64,000 nucleotides of DNA from the NCBI GenBank assembly GCA_902780305.1, contig CACZFB010000002.1, positions 124,001 to 188,000 of the forward strand, written 5' to 3'. The position numbers and the translations under genes were made by a program. How positions within the stretch are numbered: the stretch's first letter is position 1; each line of letters starts with the position of its first letter. This document shows positions 8,936-17,754 of the stretch, piece after piece. The notes beneath the pieces are model-generated. The model worked only from the letters and a program-made list of their open reading frames with translations. It was not told where the DNA came from and ran no database searches. The stretch comes from an uncultured Coriobacteriaceae bacterium. GTDB taxonomy: Bacteria > Actinomycetota > Coriobacteriia > Coriobacteriales > Atopobiaceae.

Positions 8936-10726
8936 CTACTCCATAAGGTAGAGCTGTCCCGAGAAGGGCGCGAGCGTGCAGGCGAGCTGGGAGTTGGCGA
9001 GCTTGAACCAGCGGCAGTCGTCCTCGTACGTCGCGCCGCTAAATCGCTGCCAGTCGGTGTTGAGCAGCATCTGCGCGCGGCGCACGTCCTCAAGGCTCAC
9101 CACATAGCCGGGCAGCTCCTTGTTGGAGAGGTTGAGCACGCACAGCATGCGCTCGCTCGTGCTGCGTCTCTCGAAGGCGTACACCACGTTGGTGGGGTCC
9201 GACACCTGGCGCCACGCGAAGCCGTTGCCGTCGTAGTCGTTTGCCCACAGCGCCGGATGGTTGGCGTGGAGCTCGTTGAGCTCGACGCAAAAGCGGTAGA
9301 AGGAGTCGTGCAGGGGGTACTGGCGCAGCGACCAGTCCTGCTCGCGCCGCTCGTCCCACTCGCGCAGCTGTGCCAGCTCGCAGCCCATAAAGTTCAGCTT
9401 CTTGCCGGGATGGGCGTACATGTACAGGGCGAGGGTCCTGGCCTGTGGAAACTTGAGGTCGTAGTCGCCCCACATCTTTTGGACGATGGTGGCCTTCTCG
9501 TGCACGACCTCGTCGTGCGAGAGCGAGAGCATGTAGCGCTCGCTCGGGTAGTACATCATGGAGAAGGACAGCTTGTGGTAGTTGTCGCTGCGCTCCTCGG
9601 GAGGCGTGCGAAAGAGGTTGAGCGTGTCGTTCATCCAACCCATGTCCCACTTGTAGTCGAAGCCCAAGCCACCCTGCTCGGTTGGGGCCGTGATGCCGGG
9701 ATAGTCGGTGGAGTCCTCGGCAATGAGCATGGCCTTGGGATGGAGGTAGTGCAGGCCGCCGTTCATGTTGCGCACGAACTCGACAGCGGGGGCGTTGACG
9801 CCCTTGGCCTTGTCTCCCTGGCGATATACGATGCGGCTGATGGCATCCATGCGCAGGCCGTCAAAGTGATAGGCGCCGAGCCAGTAGTTGGCGGCGCTTT
9901 GCAAAAACGAGCGGACCTCGCCACGATCGTGGGCAAAGTTGTAGCTGCCCCACTCGCTCTTTGCCTCCTTGGGATCCGTGGGCTCGAAGAGCGGCGTGCC
10001 GTCGAAGCGCCCCAGGCCGTAGTCATCCGTGGCAAAGTGCACGGGAACGAAGTCCAGGATTGCCCCGATGCCCGCCCCGTGGAGCATGTCCACGAGCTCC
10101 ATCAGCTGGTGTGCCGTGCCGTAGCGGCTGGTAGGCGAGAAGAACCCCGTGGGCTGATATCCCCAGGAACCGTCGAAGGGATGCTCCAGCAGCGGCAGGA
10201 ACTCGACGTGCGTGTAGCCCGTCTCCTTGAGGTAGGGGATGAGCTGATAGGCGATCTCGGCGTAGGTAAACCAGTCGCCCACCTCCAGGCTCTGCTGCGT
10301 GCCGCTGCGCTTGCGCCAGCTACCCAGGTGCAGTTCGTATATGTTGAGCGGCTCGTCGTAGCAGGCGGAGCGATGGGCCATCCAGCCCTCGTCGTGCCAG
10401 TCGAACGAGAGGTCGCGCACGATGGAGCGGTGAGCGGGACGCAGGTCCATGCCGTAGCCGTAGGGGTCGCAGTGCTCGTGGGCCTCGCCGTCGTGATGCA
10501 CCACGTAGGTGTAGGGGTCGCCCGGACCCATGCCGTCCACGTGGGTTTCCCAAAAGTTGCCGTCGGCGACTTGGTGCATGGGCACGTCGCCAAAGTTCGT
10601 GCGAACGTCGATGTGCTGCGCGGCCGGGGCGTACGTGCGAAACGTCACACCGCCATCCTCGAGGTGCGCGCCCAGCCAGGTGTGGGCAAAAAACTCTGCC
10701 CCCGCATAGAATTCCTCGATGTTCAT
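8936..10726 (-). CDS. glgB: 1,4-alpha-glucan branching enzyme
   Basis: 596 residues, GH13 family. It makes alpha-1,6 branches in glycogen. A CBM48-like N-terminal domain (about 20-110) precedes the TIM barrel. Catalytic motifs are visible: DFVPVHF, FDGLRMDAIS (nucleophile Asp), LIAEDST (acid/base Glu) and LSHDEVVH (transition-state Asp). It lacks the extra N-terminal domain of long GlgB forms. ATG 10726 is chosen over upstream starts because GGGAGG sits seven bases before it. No other glycogen gene is adjacent. Confidence 0.95.
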   Translation of the reverse strand: MNIEEFYAGAEFFAHTWLGAHLEDGGVTFRTYAPAAQHIDVRTNFGDVPMHQVADGNFWETHVDGMGPGDPYTYVVHHDGEAHEHCDPYGYGMDLRPAHRSIVRDLSFDWHDEGWMAHRSACYDEPLNIYELHLGSWRKRSGTQQSLEVGDWFTYAEIAYQLIPYLKETGYTHVEFLPLLEHPFDGSWGYQPTGFFSPTSRYGTAHQLMELVDMLHGAGIGAILDFVPVHFATDDYGLGRFDGTPLFEPTDPKEAKSEWGSYNFAHDRGEVRSFLQSAANYWLGAYHFDGLRMDAISRIVYRQGDKAKGVNAPAVEFVRNMNGGLHYLHPKAMLIAEDSTDYPGITAPTEQGGLGFDYKWDMGWMNDTLNLFRTPPEERSDNYHKLSFSMMYYPSERYMLSLSHDEVVHEKATIVQKMWGDYDLKFPQARTLALYMYAHPGKKLNFMGCELAQLREWDERREQDWSLRQYPLHDSFYRFCVELNELHANHPALWANDYDGNGFAWRQVSDPTNVVYAFERRSTSERMLCVLNLSNKELPGYVVSLEDVRRAQMLLNTDWQRFSGATYEDDCRWFKLANSQLACTLAPFSGQLYLME

Positions 10727-10902
10727 GCTGCCTCCCACCTGTTGAATGTAGCCGAAGCATGGTACTCCAAACGACGGAGAAGAACAACACGAGGTGTGGA
10801 GGGTGTGCGTCGGGCGCGCCGGGTGCCGCCGTTGTCCGCTTGGGAAGAGGTTTATAAAAGCGCTGTCCCATTGTTGCAACGTCTGCTATACTGTGTTTTC
10901 GC

Positions 10903-10977
10903 GTCCCCATCGTCTATCGGCTAGGACGGCACCCTTTCAAGGTGCAGAGGCGGGTTCGACTCCCGCTGGGGGCACCA
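10903..10977 (+). tRNA. tRNA-Glu (TTC), CCA encoded
   Basis: The acceptor stem GTCCCCA/TGGGGGC, anticodon stem GCACC/GGTGC around loop CTTTCAA (anticodon TTC), T-arm GCGGG-TTCGACT-CCCGC and encoded CCA (10975-10977) form a complete cloverleaf. TATACT (10887-10892) is the likely -10 box. The 3' end is the attachment site for the downstream island. Confidence 0.96.
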
Positions 10978-11076
10978 GACCGCGAAGAGTCGAACTCGGT
11001 TTCAACCGATATCAGTTCGCTCTGAGAATATGGATGGAGTAGGGCAACACGCTCTGCTCCATTTTTTTGCAGGTAG
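10957..11076 (+). repeat. Left copy of ~119-bp island-flanking direct repeat (attL-like)
   Basis: Starting in the tRNA-Glu T-arm and running through its 3' end and terminator to GCAGGTAG, this segment recurs at 23405-23523 with only a few changes, in the same orientation. This is the signature of integration at a tRNA gene with the 3' end duplicated. The copies enclose about 12.3 kb. Confidence 0.88.
11034..11068 (+). terminator. tRNA-Glu intrinsic terminator
   Basis: ATGGAGTAGGGC (11034-11045) pairs with GCTCTGCTCCAT (11051-11062) with two wobbles, followed by seven Ts. It is repeated at 23482-23515 within the island-flanking repeat. Confidence 0.92.
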
Positions 11077-11218
11077 GCCACCCACCGTCCCAACGTGGTC
11101 ACCTCACAGACGAGGAATCGCGCCCACCTCCGACGGCCAAGAAACAACAAGCTCGCCAAGTAGCGCTGGGCTTCGACGGATAATGCATGTGTCACGCCGA
11201 ACCTTGAGGAGGCCTCGA

Positions 11219-12463
11219 ATGTCCATGAGCGAGCTCGAAGTCCTGGCGCACATCGACCGCGAGATGCTCTACTCCTTCGTGTGGGGCATACCTGCGGAGA
11301 TCCTCGCGGAGCGCATGCGGGTCTCGGTCGTATCGATCGAGAGAAGCTGCGCGAACAGGGGAATACCCTTCCCCGGCGAGGGCTACTGGATGAAGGTGGC
11401 CGCGGGCGTGAAGCCGGCGATTCCGCCGCTGACAAAGCACAGGCCCGGCCCGCGAGGAACCACCGGAACGGTTGAGGGTGCAGTCAGCAACGCGAAGGCC
11501 AAGGAAGAGGACCCTTTCAGAGTCATCAACGAACTGCTCGGTGCGGGAACCGTAGACCTCATCGTAAGTGCTGCCAAGGCCATAGTCATCGACCCGAACG
11601 CCGAGCTCAGGCCCCACCTCAGTTGGCAGAGGGACGTATGCAGCAGCGAACGCGCCCTCCAGAGATGGCTCTCGGAGAACGAGCTGTCATGCCGTCACCT
11701 CTGGTACTACCCGTCTCCCGGCTCCGTCGCGAGGATGTGCGCGATCCTCGAGGCGATGGGAAGGGCCGCCGAGAGCCTCGGGGGGTCCTACGACGAAGGC
11801 GGGTTCGACATCTTCGGCGAAAGGGTGCACGTCGGCTTCTCCGAGCACCTCGGCAAGTACCGGAAGGGGCAGACGCCGAGCCGCGCCTACAATGGTCTGC
11901 TGACCATGTACATTGGGACGGACGTCTACAAGGACTTCCGGAAGAAGACCCTCGAGCGGGACATCCCGAGAGCGTTCGTGAACCTCTGCGTCAATGCGGC
12001 CTACCAAGCGAAGGACAGGAGGGATGCGCTCGAGGCGCTCATAGAGACAAGAGCACGCTACGCCTCGAGGCAGGCGTCAATCGCCGCCGAGAACGAGCGC
12101 CGCAAGTCGTTCAACAGGGAGGCCGACCGCTACGCGGAGGCCCTTCGGCTCGCCAATGCCCACGACCGCGCCGAGAGCCTGAGGAGGTACGCCCGCGCGC
12201 TCGAGGGCGCCGGGCGGAGCGACGAGGCCGCCTGGGTGCTGGCGAAGGCGGACTGGGCGGACCCGGTCACGCACTCCCATGACATGGTGTTCGGTGACGA
12301 TCACACCTCGGACGGCTCGGCACCGGCGAGGAAGCCGCAAATCCCATACGAGTCAAAGGGCATGGAGGCAGACGGGTATTTCGGACAACCGATTGGCGAT
12401 CCCTCGCCAACGCTTGAGGCCTTCAGAAATATTCTTCGGGAGCATCGAAATTTGGAGGGATGA
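11219..12463 (+). CDS. Island protein with N-terminal HTH-like domain, function unknown
   Basis: 414 residues. The first ~70 residues (LYSFVWGIPAEILAERMRVS, then RGIPFPGEGYWMK) resemble a helix-turn-helix domain seen at the start of many plasmid and island proteins with the GYW(A/M)K signature. The rest is mixed with a basic C-terminal helical region (about 290-350). AGGAGG ends six bases before ATG 11219, which rules out the longer frame from 11030. It is the first gene after the tRNA. A DNA-binding or mobility role is only inference. Confidence 0.7.
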   Translation: MSMSELEVLAHIDREMLYSFVWGIPAEILAERMRVSVVSIERSCANRGIPFPGEGYWMKVAAGVKPAIPPLTKHRPGPRGTTGTVEGAVSNAKAKEEDPFRVINELLGAGTVDLIVSAAKAIVIDPNAELRPHLSWQRDVCSSERALQRWLSENELSCRHLWYYPSPGSVARMCAILEAMGRAAESLGGSYDEGGFDIFGERVHVGFSEHLGKYRKGQTPSRAYNGLLTMYIGTDVYKDFRKKTLERDIPRAFVNLCVNAAYQAKDRRDALEALIETRARYASRQASIAAENERRKSFNREADRYAEALRLANAHDRAESLRRYARALEGAGRSDEAAWVLAKADWADPVTHSHDMVFGDDHTSDGSAPARKPQIPYESKGMEADGYFGQPIGDPSPTLEAFRNILREHRNLEG

Positions 12464-12535
12464 GCAGCGCGTTGCTGTCTCTGTATCACGCATTGCGAAC
12501 CATAAATACACGGCCACAAGAAACTTCATTACCCT

Positions 12536-12586
12536 CGGTGGCACCACCCTGGCACAGGCTTCGGGCGGGAGCAGGCACCCCTAGCG
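12536..12586 (+). repeat. Dispersed ~50-bp repeat, copy 1
   Basis: CGGTGGCACCACCCTGGCAC and the following ~30 bases recur at 45145-45195 and 62827-62877, each time ending near CACCYCTRGCG. The copy lies in the gap after the HTH-like gene. It could encode a short shared tail (GTTLAQA), but no gene leads into it. Confidence 0.7.
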
Positions 12587-12729
12587 CTCCCGCCCTCCAC
12601 CAGACGCGGATCCGCCACGTGCCGCCGCGCCATGCCCGCACCATGGCGGCACGTGGCGGATTCGCTTGCCCTCAGGGCGCCACCGAGGGGGTGAAGGGCA
12701 TCCCCTCACGAGTCCGAGAGGGGACGAAC

Positions 12730-13179
12730 ATGAACGATACGACCACCACCGCGCGCGAGGGCATCCAGACGCTTGGCACCGTGGGCGCCGAGCCCGTGGG
12801 CTGGGACGCGGCCGAGGACATGCCCGAAGAGTACGAGAGGGCGTGCATGGAGCTCACCGCAGAGGCGCTCACCCGCGCGGGCATGCTCGTGCTGGGCGTG
12901 CCGGGAGACACCGACCTCGTGTACGTGGAGGGCGACGAGGTCTGCGTGGGTCGCGTCGCCCCGCTGCCCTCGCAACTCATCGACACCACCAAGGAGGACC
13001 TCGAGGAGACCGTCTCCGACGCATGCGAGGAGCTGCCCACCGCATACCTCGCCGCCGCCATGGCCGCCCACGCCGTCACGGGCGCCGAGAGCGTGCGCTG
13101 CGACGCCCTCACGTTCTGCATGGAGCCATCGCAGAGGCGCATGCGGGTGTGCCACGTGCGCGGGGTCTGCCGCATGTAG
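12730..13179 (+). CDS. Hypothetical acidic accessory protein
   Basis: 149 residues, acidic, no membrane segment and no domain I recognise. It begins MNDTTTTAREGIQTLGTVGA and ends with a Cys-containing basic tail (VCHVRGVCRM). ATG 12730 follows GAGAGGGGACG. Codon use is GC-rich like the ArdC-type gene downstream, and both look like plasmid or ICE accessory genes. The frame is supported by length, start signal and composition only. Confidence 0.6.
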   Translation: MNDTTTTAREGIQTLGTVGAEPVGWDAAEDMPEEYERACMELTAEALTRAGMLVLGVPGDTDLVYVEGDEVCVGRVAPLPSQLIDTTKEDLEETVSDACEELPTAYLAAAMAAHAVTGAESVRCDALTFCMEPSQRRMRVCHVRGVCRM

Positions 13180-13409
13180 CCATGCGACGACACAAGCCCG
13201 AGCGCCAGCGCCCGCCACCACCGGCGGGCGCCTTTCTTTTGTGTGGAGTTTGTGCAGGTCAGAACGCCGGCCGGAGGCCGCCGCCACGGCGCGTGCCGAG
13301 CCCACGCGTTCGCCCGTCCAGATCTCGCAGGCACCCCTACCGCTCGATTGGACGGGATTGTGCGTACGACGCGAGCGTCGCACGCGGGGCCGTTCGCACG
13401 GGCCCGCGC

Positions 13410-13519
13410 AAGGGGCCACACGAAGCCCGGCACAAATCCCTGCGGCATTGGTGCAGGCTGTCGTGAGGCCTCCCGTGCGCGCCCCTACCACGAAGGCAAA
13501 GACCCTTGGCATCCAAGGG
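13410..13519 (+). repeat. Conserved leader element, copy 1 (upstream of ArdC-like gene)
   Basis: The stretch from AAGGGGCCACACGAAGCCCG to CCCTTGGCATCCAAGG has relatives at 28265-28330 and 39367-39478. Copies 1 and 3 end 55 bases before the start codon of a plasmid-type gene, so this looks like a shared promoter/leader or a recombination site. The 395-base gap 13180-13574 holds no other gene I can support. Confidence 0.65.
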
Positions 13520-13574
13520 TTGTGAAGCAAGCGCAGGCAGTGCGCGCAACCACCACCCGAGAGGAGACAAGGAC

Positions 13575-14393
13575 ATGAAGAGCAACAAGGCATACAAGGA
13601 CATGACGCGCGAGGAGCGAAAGGCCGCAGCGCAGGCCAAGGCCCAGGCGGCGATCGACCGCATTGGCGACGGCATCCGCGACGTGTGGAGCAGCGAGAGC
13701 TGGGCCAGGTGGCTCGACACACTCGCCACGTTCCATGACTACAGCCTCAACAACAGCGTGCTCATCGCCATGCAGATGCCCGAGGCGACGCGCGTTGCGT
13801 CATACCGCAGCTGGCAGCGCGACTTCAACCGTCACGTACGCAAGGGGGAGCACGGCATCGAGGTGCTCGTGCCCATGGTCGTGAAGAGCAAGAACGATGA
13901 GGACGAGGCCGCCGAGGAGGACGCGCCCGAGCGCAGGAAGCTCGTGGGCTTCAAGGTCGGCCACGTCTTCGACGTCTCGCAGACCGAGGGCGAGCCCCTG
14001 CCAGAGATCGCGTGCCATGTCAGCGCGGACGTCTCCGACTTCGACTCCCTGATGGAGGCCATAATGACCGTTAGCTCGTATCCCATAGAGGTCATGGACG
14101 GACTGCCGTCCGAGACGAACGGGCTCTTCTCCCGCCGCATGGGCTACATCGTCGTGCGCAAGGGCATGCCCGATGGCCAGACCGTGAAGACGTCGCTGCA
14201 CGAGCTCGCGCACTCCGTGATGCACGACGCGGACGCGGAGGGGTTCCCCGGCCACCTCGCACGGGGGCCGGGGCGCACGCAAACGATGCATAAGCACGCG
14301 TTTATGCATCGTTTGCACATCCGTTCGCAAGGGCACGAACGAGAACCAAAACTCACATTAGGGAGTGTGATGGCCTATGGGAAGACCGCCTAG
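13575..14393 (+). pseudogene. ArdC-like antirestriction protein, truncated in its zincin domain
   Basis: The N-terminal ~130 residues match the ArdC-like ssDNA-binding domain (LNNSVLIAMQMPEAT, then RKGEHGIEVLVP). The protein then enters the C-terminal metallopeptidase domain with SLHELAHSVMHD (HExxH). After residue ~222 homology stops, and the reading frame continues into repeat DNA (14281 onward) shared with 32378-32538. The usual downstream helix with the third metal ligand is lost. ATG 13575 follows GAGGAGACAAGG. Family members are carried by plasmids and ICEs to protect incoming DNA. Confidence 0.75.
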
Positions 14394-14454
14394 GAGGTGC
14401 CCCATGTGCGGCTCTAGGTCCGAATGGAGGAGGGTCGAGGTCTCCAGGGGCGGC
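14281..14454. repeat. Perfect inverted repeat plus 159-bp dispersed repeat
   Basis: AAACGATGCATAA (14281-14293) pairs exactly with 14302-14314 around an 8-base loop. From 14296 to 14454 the sequence is repeated at 32378-32538 (same orientation, roughly 75-80% by eye). Both copies contain a short frame beginning MCG(S/T)RS with SRGG downstream; here it stops after 27 codons. The ArdC-like frame was broken by joining to this element. Confidence 0.75.
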
Positions 14455-14476
14455 ATCACTTTTTACATAAGGGGTA

Positions 14477-14521
14477 CTCCCGTTTGAACAAAAGGGGTAC
14501 TCCCATTTGTTCAAACGGGAG
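14477..14521. repeat. 16-bp-arm palindrome with nested direct repeat
   Basis: CTCCCGTTTGAACAAA (14477-14492) is exactly complementary to 14506-14521. The 13-base loop repeats the preceding AGGGGTACTCCC, giving a tandem repeat inside a hairpin. It lies just beyond the 3' end of the lipoprotein gene. Confidence 0.85.
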
Positions 14522-14542
14522 ACACCCCCACGCGCAAAACCC

Positions 14543-16438
14543 TTACTTCGCGTAGAACTCGTTCACGTGCTGGCTGATCACGGCGAGGTCGAAGTACTGC
14601 GAGTAGTCCTTCTTGCCGTCCTTCTCCTGCGTGAGGACGTAGTCGGGCTCCACGCCGAAGTCAACGTGCTGGTTGTTCTTGTCCATCAGCTTGTAGCGGG
14701 CGGACAGGTTGAACGAGAGCCCCTCCGACTCGGGGGTGACCTGAGGCGAGTTGGCACCGCCGCCCGAGGTCTCGCCGAGCAGGCACACGCCGTTGTCCTT
14801 GGCCATGTTGGCGAGGTAGTTCGCAGCGGAATACGAGTACGACGAAGCCACGACCGCAAAGTTGAACGGATAGCTCACCTCGTTGTCCTTCTCGTCGAAC
14901 ACGCGGTCGAAGTTGGCGTCCACGTCGTAGTGGATGACCTCGTCCTGACCGGAGAGCTCGTTGAACTGGTGACGGTAGGTCTGCCCGCTGATGATCTTCG
15001 AGATGGTGGTTGAGATGCCGCTCTCGCCGCCCGGGCACAGCGCGACGTTCACGACAAAGTTCTTGATTGCGGGATTGGCCTTGGCCTTGTCGAGCGCCTG
15101 CATGAACATGCCCATGGAGTCCTGCGGCTTCTCGTTCGTCTCGCCGTTCTCGTAGGCCGTCCAGCCCGCGCGGTCGATGACGTAGTTGGCCGTGACGACG
15201 AACATCGCGGTGTCGCCCTGCTCCATGTAGATCGCGACGCCGGAGCCATCTGCGTACCGCAACGGCTCGACAGGGAGGCTCTTATCGTCAATTCCCTTGC
15301 TGATCACGGCCGCAATCCCCGCGGAAGACTCGGCGCTCCTCAGTGAGTTCGTGTTCTTGCTCAATCCGAGCTCGTCCATCCTCTGTCCCCACTTGCCGAC
15401 CTCTTCCTGCGACATCCAGGTCATCATGTCCCGGTACGCCGTATGGCCGCCGTCGTCGAGGGCGCTGTTGATCAGGCAGTTCAGACCGAAGGCGTATTCC
15501 TTCATGTCCGTGGACTTCAGGGCCTCCTTCACGCCGGAGAGCTTCATGCCGTCGATGGTCTTGTCGAGCGTCTTGTCGAGCCCGTCGGCCTTGATGCTCT
15601 CCGAGATGCGGCTGCTCGCGGGGTGCCCGTAGAAGGTGTCCACGTAGAAGCACAGGTTGTTGTAGTCGAAGGCGGCGCGCTCGGCGGAACGATTCTCCTT
15701 GGTGAAGGCGTAGTAGTTCTCGTCCGTGTCCATGGCGTTTTTCGTCTGCAGCACTTCCATGCCGTCGCTTATGTAGACGCCCTTGCCGTTGTAGAACACC
15801 TCGTAGACGAACGGGCAGCTGAAGATGTCCGCGAGCGTGGGCAGGGGAACCCACAGGCTGTCGCCGTCGGCCACGAGGTCGATCCCGTACTTCTTGAAGT
15901 CGACGGTCCTGGGGGTCGCGTCGCCCGTGCGGTCGGTGCCGGAAACGCGCACGAACGGGGCGGCGGGGTCGGCCTGCTCTGCCAGGAACAGCGAGTAGTA
16001 GGGTACCATGGTGTAGGCGTCCAGGTTCTCGCAGGAGAAGGTGTCGGCGTCAGCGTCGAACGTGGCCTCCGTGCCGTCGTAGGCGGGCGCCTCGAACACG
16101 CTGCCGTTGTGCGTGACCGTCATCTGCTTGGCCTTCTCGGGGTACTTGTCGGCGCCGGTGAAGTAGAGCTTGTTGTAGAACTCGTCGATCTTCATGTAGG
16201 GGATGCCGGCGATCGTGCGCACCGTGACGCTCTCGGTGGAGTTCATGGTGTCGCGGTAGACGGGGACGGACTGGTCTCCGTCCGGTGCCGGTGTGGCGGC
16301 GGTGGTGGTGCTCGCGTTGCTCGAGCTGTCGGAACTCGCGTTGCCGCCGGAGTTGGCGGGGCTGCCGCCGCATGCCGCGAGCGTGATCGCGAGGGCGGCC
16401 GTCGCCGAGAGGGACAACAACTTGGATATGGCCTTCAT
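14543..16438 (-). CDS. Lipoprotein with S41-peptidase-like C-terminal domain
   Basis: 631 residues. A lipobox signal (ATAALAITLAACGG, Cys about 22) predicts secretion and lipid anchoring, followed by a Ser/Thr/Ala linker to ~50. The last ~170 residues resemble the tail-specific/S41 serine protease core: a beta strand FAVVASSYSYSAANYLA with a candidate nucleophile Ser (535 or 537) and GETSGGGANSPQ. No PDZ domain is obvious and the Lys of CtpA-type enzymes cannot be assigned. ATG 16438 is chosen as the signal-peptide start. The substrate is unknown. Confidence 0.8.
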   Translation of the reverse strand: MKAISKLLSLSATAALAITLAACGGSPANSGGNASSDSSSNASTTTAATPAPDGDQSVPVYRDTMNSTESVTVRTIAGIPYMKIDEFYNKLYFTGADKYPEKAKQMTVTHNGSVFEAPAYDGTEATFDADADTFSCENLDAYTMVPYYSLFLAEQADPAAPFVRVSGTDRTGDATPRTVDFKKYGIDLVADGDSLWVPLPTLADIFSCPFVYEVFYNGKGVYISDGMEVLQTKNAMDTDENYYAFTKENRSAERAAFDYNNLCFYVDTFYGHPASSRISESIKADGLDKTLDKTIDGMKLSGVKEALKSTDMKEYAFGLNCLINSALDDGGHTAYRDMMTWMSQEEVGKWGQRMDELGLSKNTNSLRSAESSAGIAAVISKGIDDKSLPVEPLRYADGSGVAIYMEQGDTAMFVVTANYVIDRAGWTAYENGETNEKPQDSMGMFMQALDKAKANPAIKNFVVNVALCPGGESGISTTISKIISGQTYRHQFNELSGQDEVIHYDVDANFDRVFDEKDNEVSYPFNFAVVASSYSYSAANYLANMAKDNGVCLLGETSGGGANSPQVTPESEGLSFNLSARYKLMDKNNQHVDFGVEPDYVLTQEKDGKKDYSQYFDLAVISQHVNEFYAK

Positions 16439-16873
16439 CTTCTTCCCGTTTTCCTTTCCTTCGAATCGGTTGGCGCAGGTAGGACCCGCATCCATCGCGA
16501 GTCCGATTTTAGTGGGGGGAGGTCGTCTAAGGCAAGGGGCGACAGGGGGCAGGGCTGCAAGTTGCGGGGCCATCTGCGGTCGCGCCACCCCGGACTTTTC
16601 CCAAACCGCACACGCTCGGCTCGACTGTGTGCGGAGACGGAACCATGCGGGGCGTTATGGTTCCCGTTTCGCACACGGTGGGCAAACCGGAGGCGCAGGT
16701 CGGCCGACCAGATTCTCTCGTTGCACGGCGAGGGTTGTGGTAGTTTCGCTTGCCAAGGCGTCTTTTCCCCTTTTCGGGGCTCATCCGACGCGAGAGACTC
16801 AGCGACGGTTATCAACCACCCTTTCCCCTCCATGGGGATTATCCGAGTGATGTGTCCCTCTTAGCGAGACACG
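16439..16873. other. Intergenic region, no gene supported
   Basis: About 435 bases between the divergent lipoprotein and rhamnosidase remnant. It contains CGGACTTTTCCCAAACCGCA, similar to the short CTCTTCCCAAACGGA family, and a probable promoter region for the lipoprotein. No frame here looks coding. Confidence 0.5.
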
Positions 16874-17334
16874 GATGGCACCGCCCCAGGAGAAGGACCG
16901 CTGCTGTGGCAGCTGGCCTACCCGCACCTGGTACTCCGTGCCTACCAGTTCTATGGCGCGCGCGACCTCGTGGAGTCCGAGTGGCCGACCTCGGTCTTGG
17001 CGACGAAAATCAACTCGCCGCACTTCTTGCGAAAAAGATCGAGGAGGAGGGCGGCGTCCTTGCCACGGGCATCTTTGGCACGACGATCGCCTTCGAACTG
17101 TTGCACCGCACGGGCCATTCGGACGTCGTGGAGCGCTGGCTCACGCGTGAGGAGGCGCCCAGCTTTAAGGCCATGCTCGCGAGCGGCAATGGCGCCTTGG
17201 CCGAACAGTTCGAGACGTTTCTCTCGTCGTACAACCACGCCATGTTCTCCAGCTACCTGCAGTGGTTCTACCAGGGACTTGTGGTCGCTTGGTTCACGGC
17301 ACTCACGCCCGCCCAGATGGAGGGCAAGGAGTAG
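16874..17334 (+). pseudogene. Alpha-L-rhamnosidase C-terminal remnant
   Basis: Two pieces in different frames resemble the catalytic and C-terminal part of GH78 alpha-L-rhamnosidase. GEGPLLWQLAYPHLVLRAYQ and FYGARDLVESEWP cover the PW-LY-FYGD region. After a frame change near 16975, TGIFGTTIAFELLHRTGHSD, then MFSSYLQWFYQGL, match the region of the sugar-binding end. Most of the enzyme is gone. With the rhamnulokinase and AraC pieces downstream this marks a decayed rhamnose-use locus. Confidence 0.7.
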
Positions 17335-17369
17335 GCCGCAGGGACAACAACTAAGCCCTTCCTTTCCTC

Positions 17370-17401
17370 GCGCCGCCCTGTTCACGGAGGGCGGCGCTTT
17401 T
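17370..17401 (+). terminator. Intrinsic terminator
   Basis: GCGCCGCCCT (17370-17379) pairs exactly with AGGGCGGCGC (17388-17397), followed by TTTT. It ends the old rhamnosidase transcription unit. Confidence 0.88.
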
Positions 17402-17645
17402 CTGGCATCATGGGGACGATGCTTTACAGGCTCGTGCCTTATCAACTACAAGGAGAGTACGAATGCATTACGAAGAGGTCTTTTTGAGCGAAGGCGGAGC
17501 AGCATGGCAAGTCGGGAGGACCTGCTAAACGACGAGGCGGCAACCTGGGCTGGGCTTTGCGCGAACTGGCTTGCCCTCGACGACAAAGGAGAGCTGAGCC
17601 ACTGCTAATTATAAAATACGCATAACGTGAGAACGTATGAGTAAA

Positions 17646-17721
17646 TTGGTCGCAAACCATGGCGAAAAAACCAAGAAATTGGTCGCAAGCAACTATCTAG
17701 AATTGCTAAAATTGGTCGCAA
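17646..17721 (+). promoter_or_regulatory. Three 33-bp-spaced iterons TTGGTCGCAA
   Basis: TTGGTCGCAA occurs exactly at 17646, 17679 and 17712, a strict 33-bp period. The spacers differ from each other. The last copy ends 33 bases before the ATPase start at 17755. The same core TGGTCGCA, with the same 33-bp period, precedes the near-identical ATPase at 57814. The spacing, about three helical turns, suits binding of a protein to one DNA face. Confidence 0.9.
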
Positions 17722-17754
17722 GTCATACCTCGCAACACGAAGGCGGTGGTTTTC

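Noticed and set aside
8795-10924. 709-codon plus-strand frame over glgB
   Set aside because: It is the antisense shadow of glgB, which has all GH13 motifs on the other strand.
12730-13722. Several 250-340-codon frames between 12.7 and 13.7 kb in other phases
   Set aside because: Arg/Pro/Ala-rich translations in GC-rich DNA without start signals; only the 149-residue frame and the ArdC-like frame look real.
17646-17721. Repeat-spacer pattern before the ATPases as tiny CRISPR arrays
   Set aside because: Repeats are only 7-10 bp, arrays have three or four units, and there are no cas genes. Placement directly before a start codon fits operators better.
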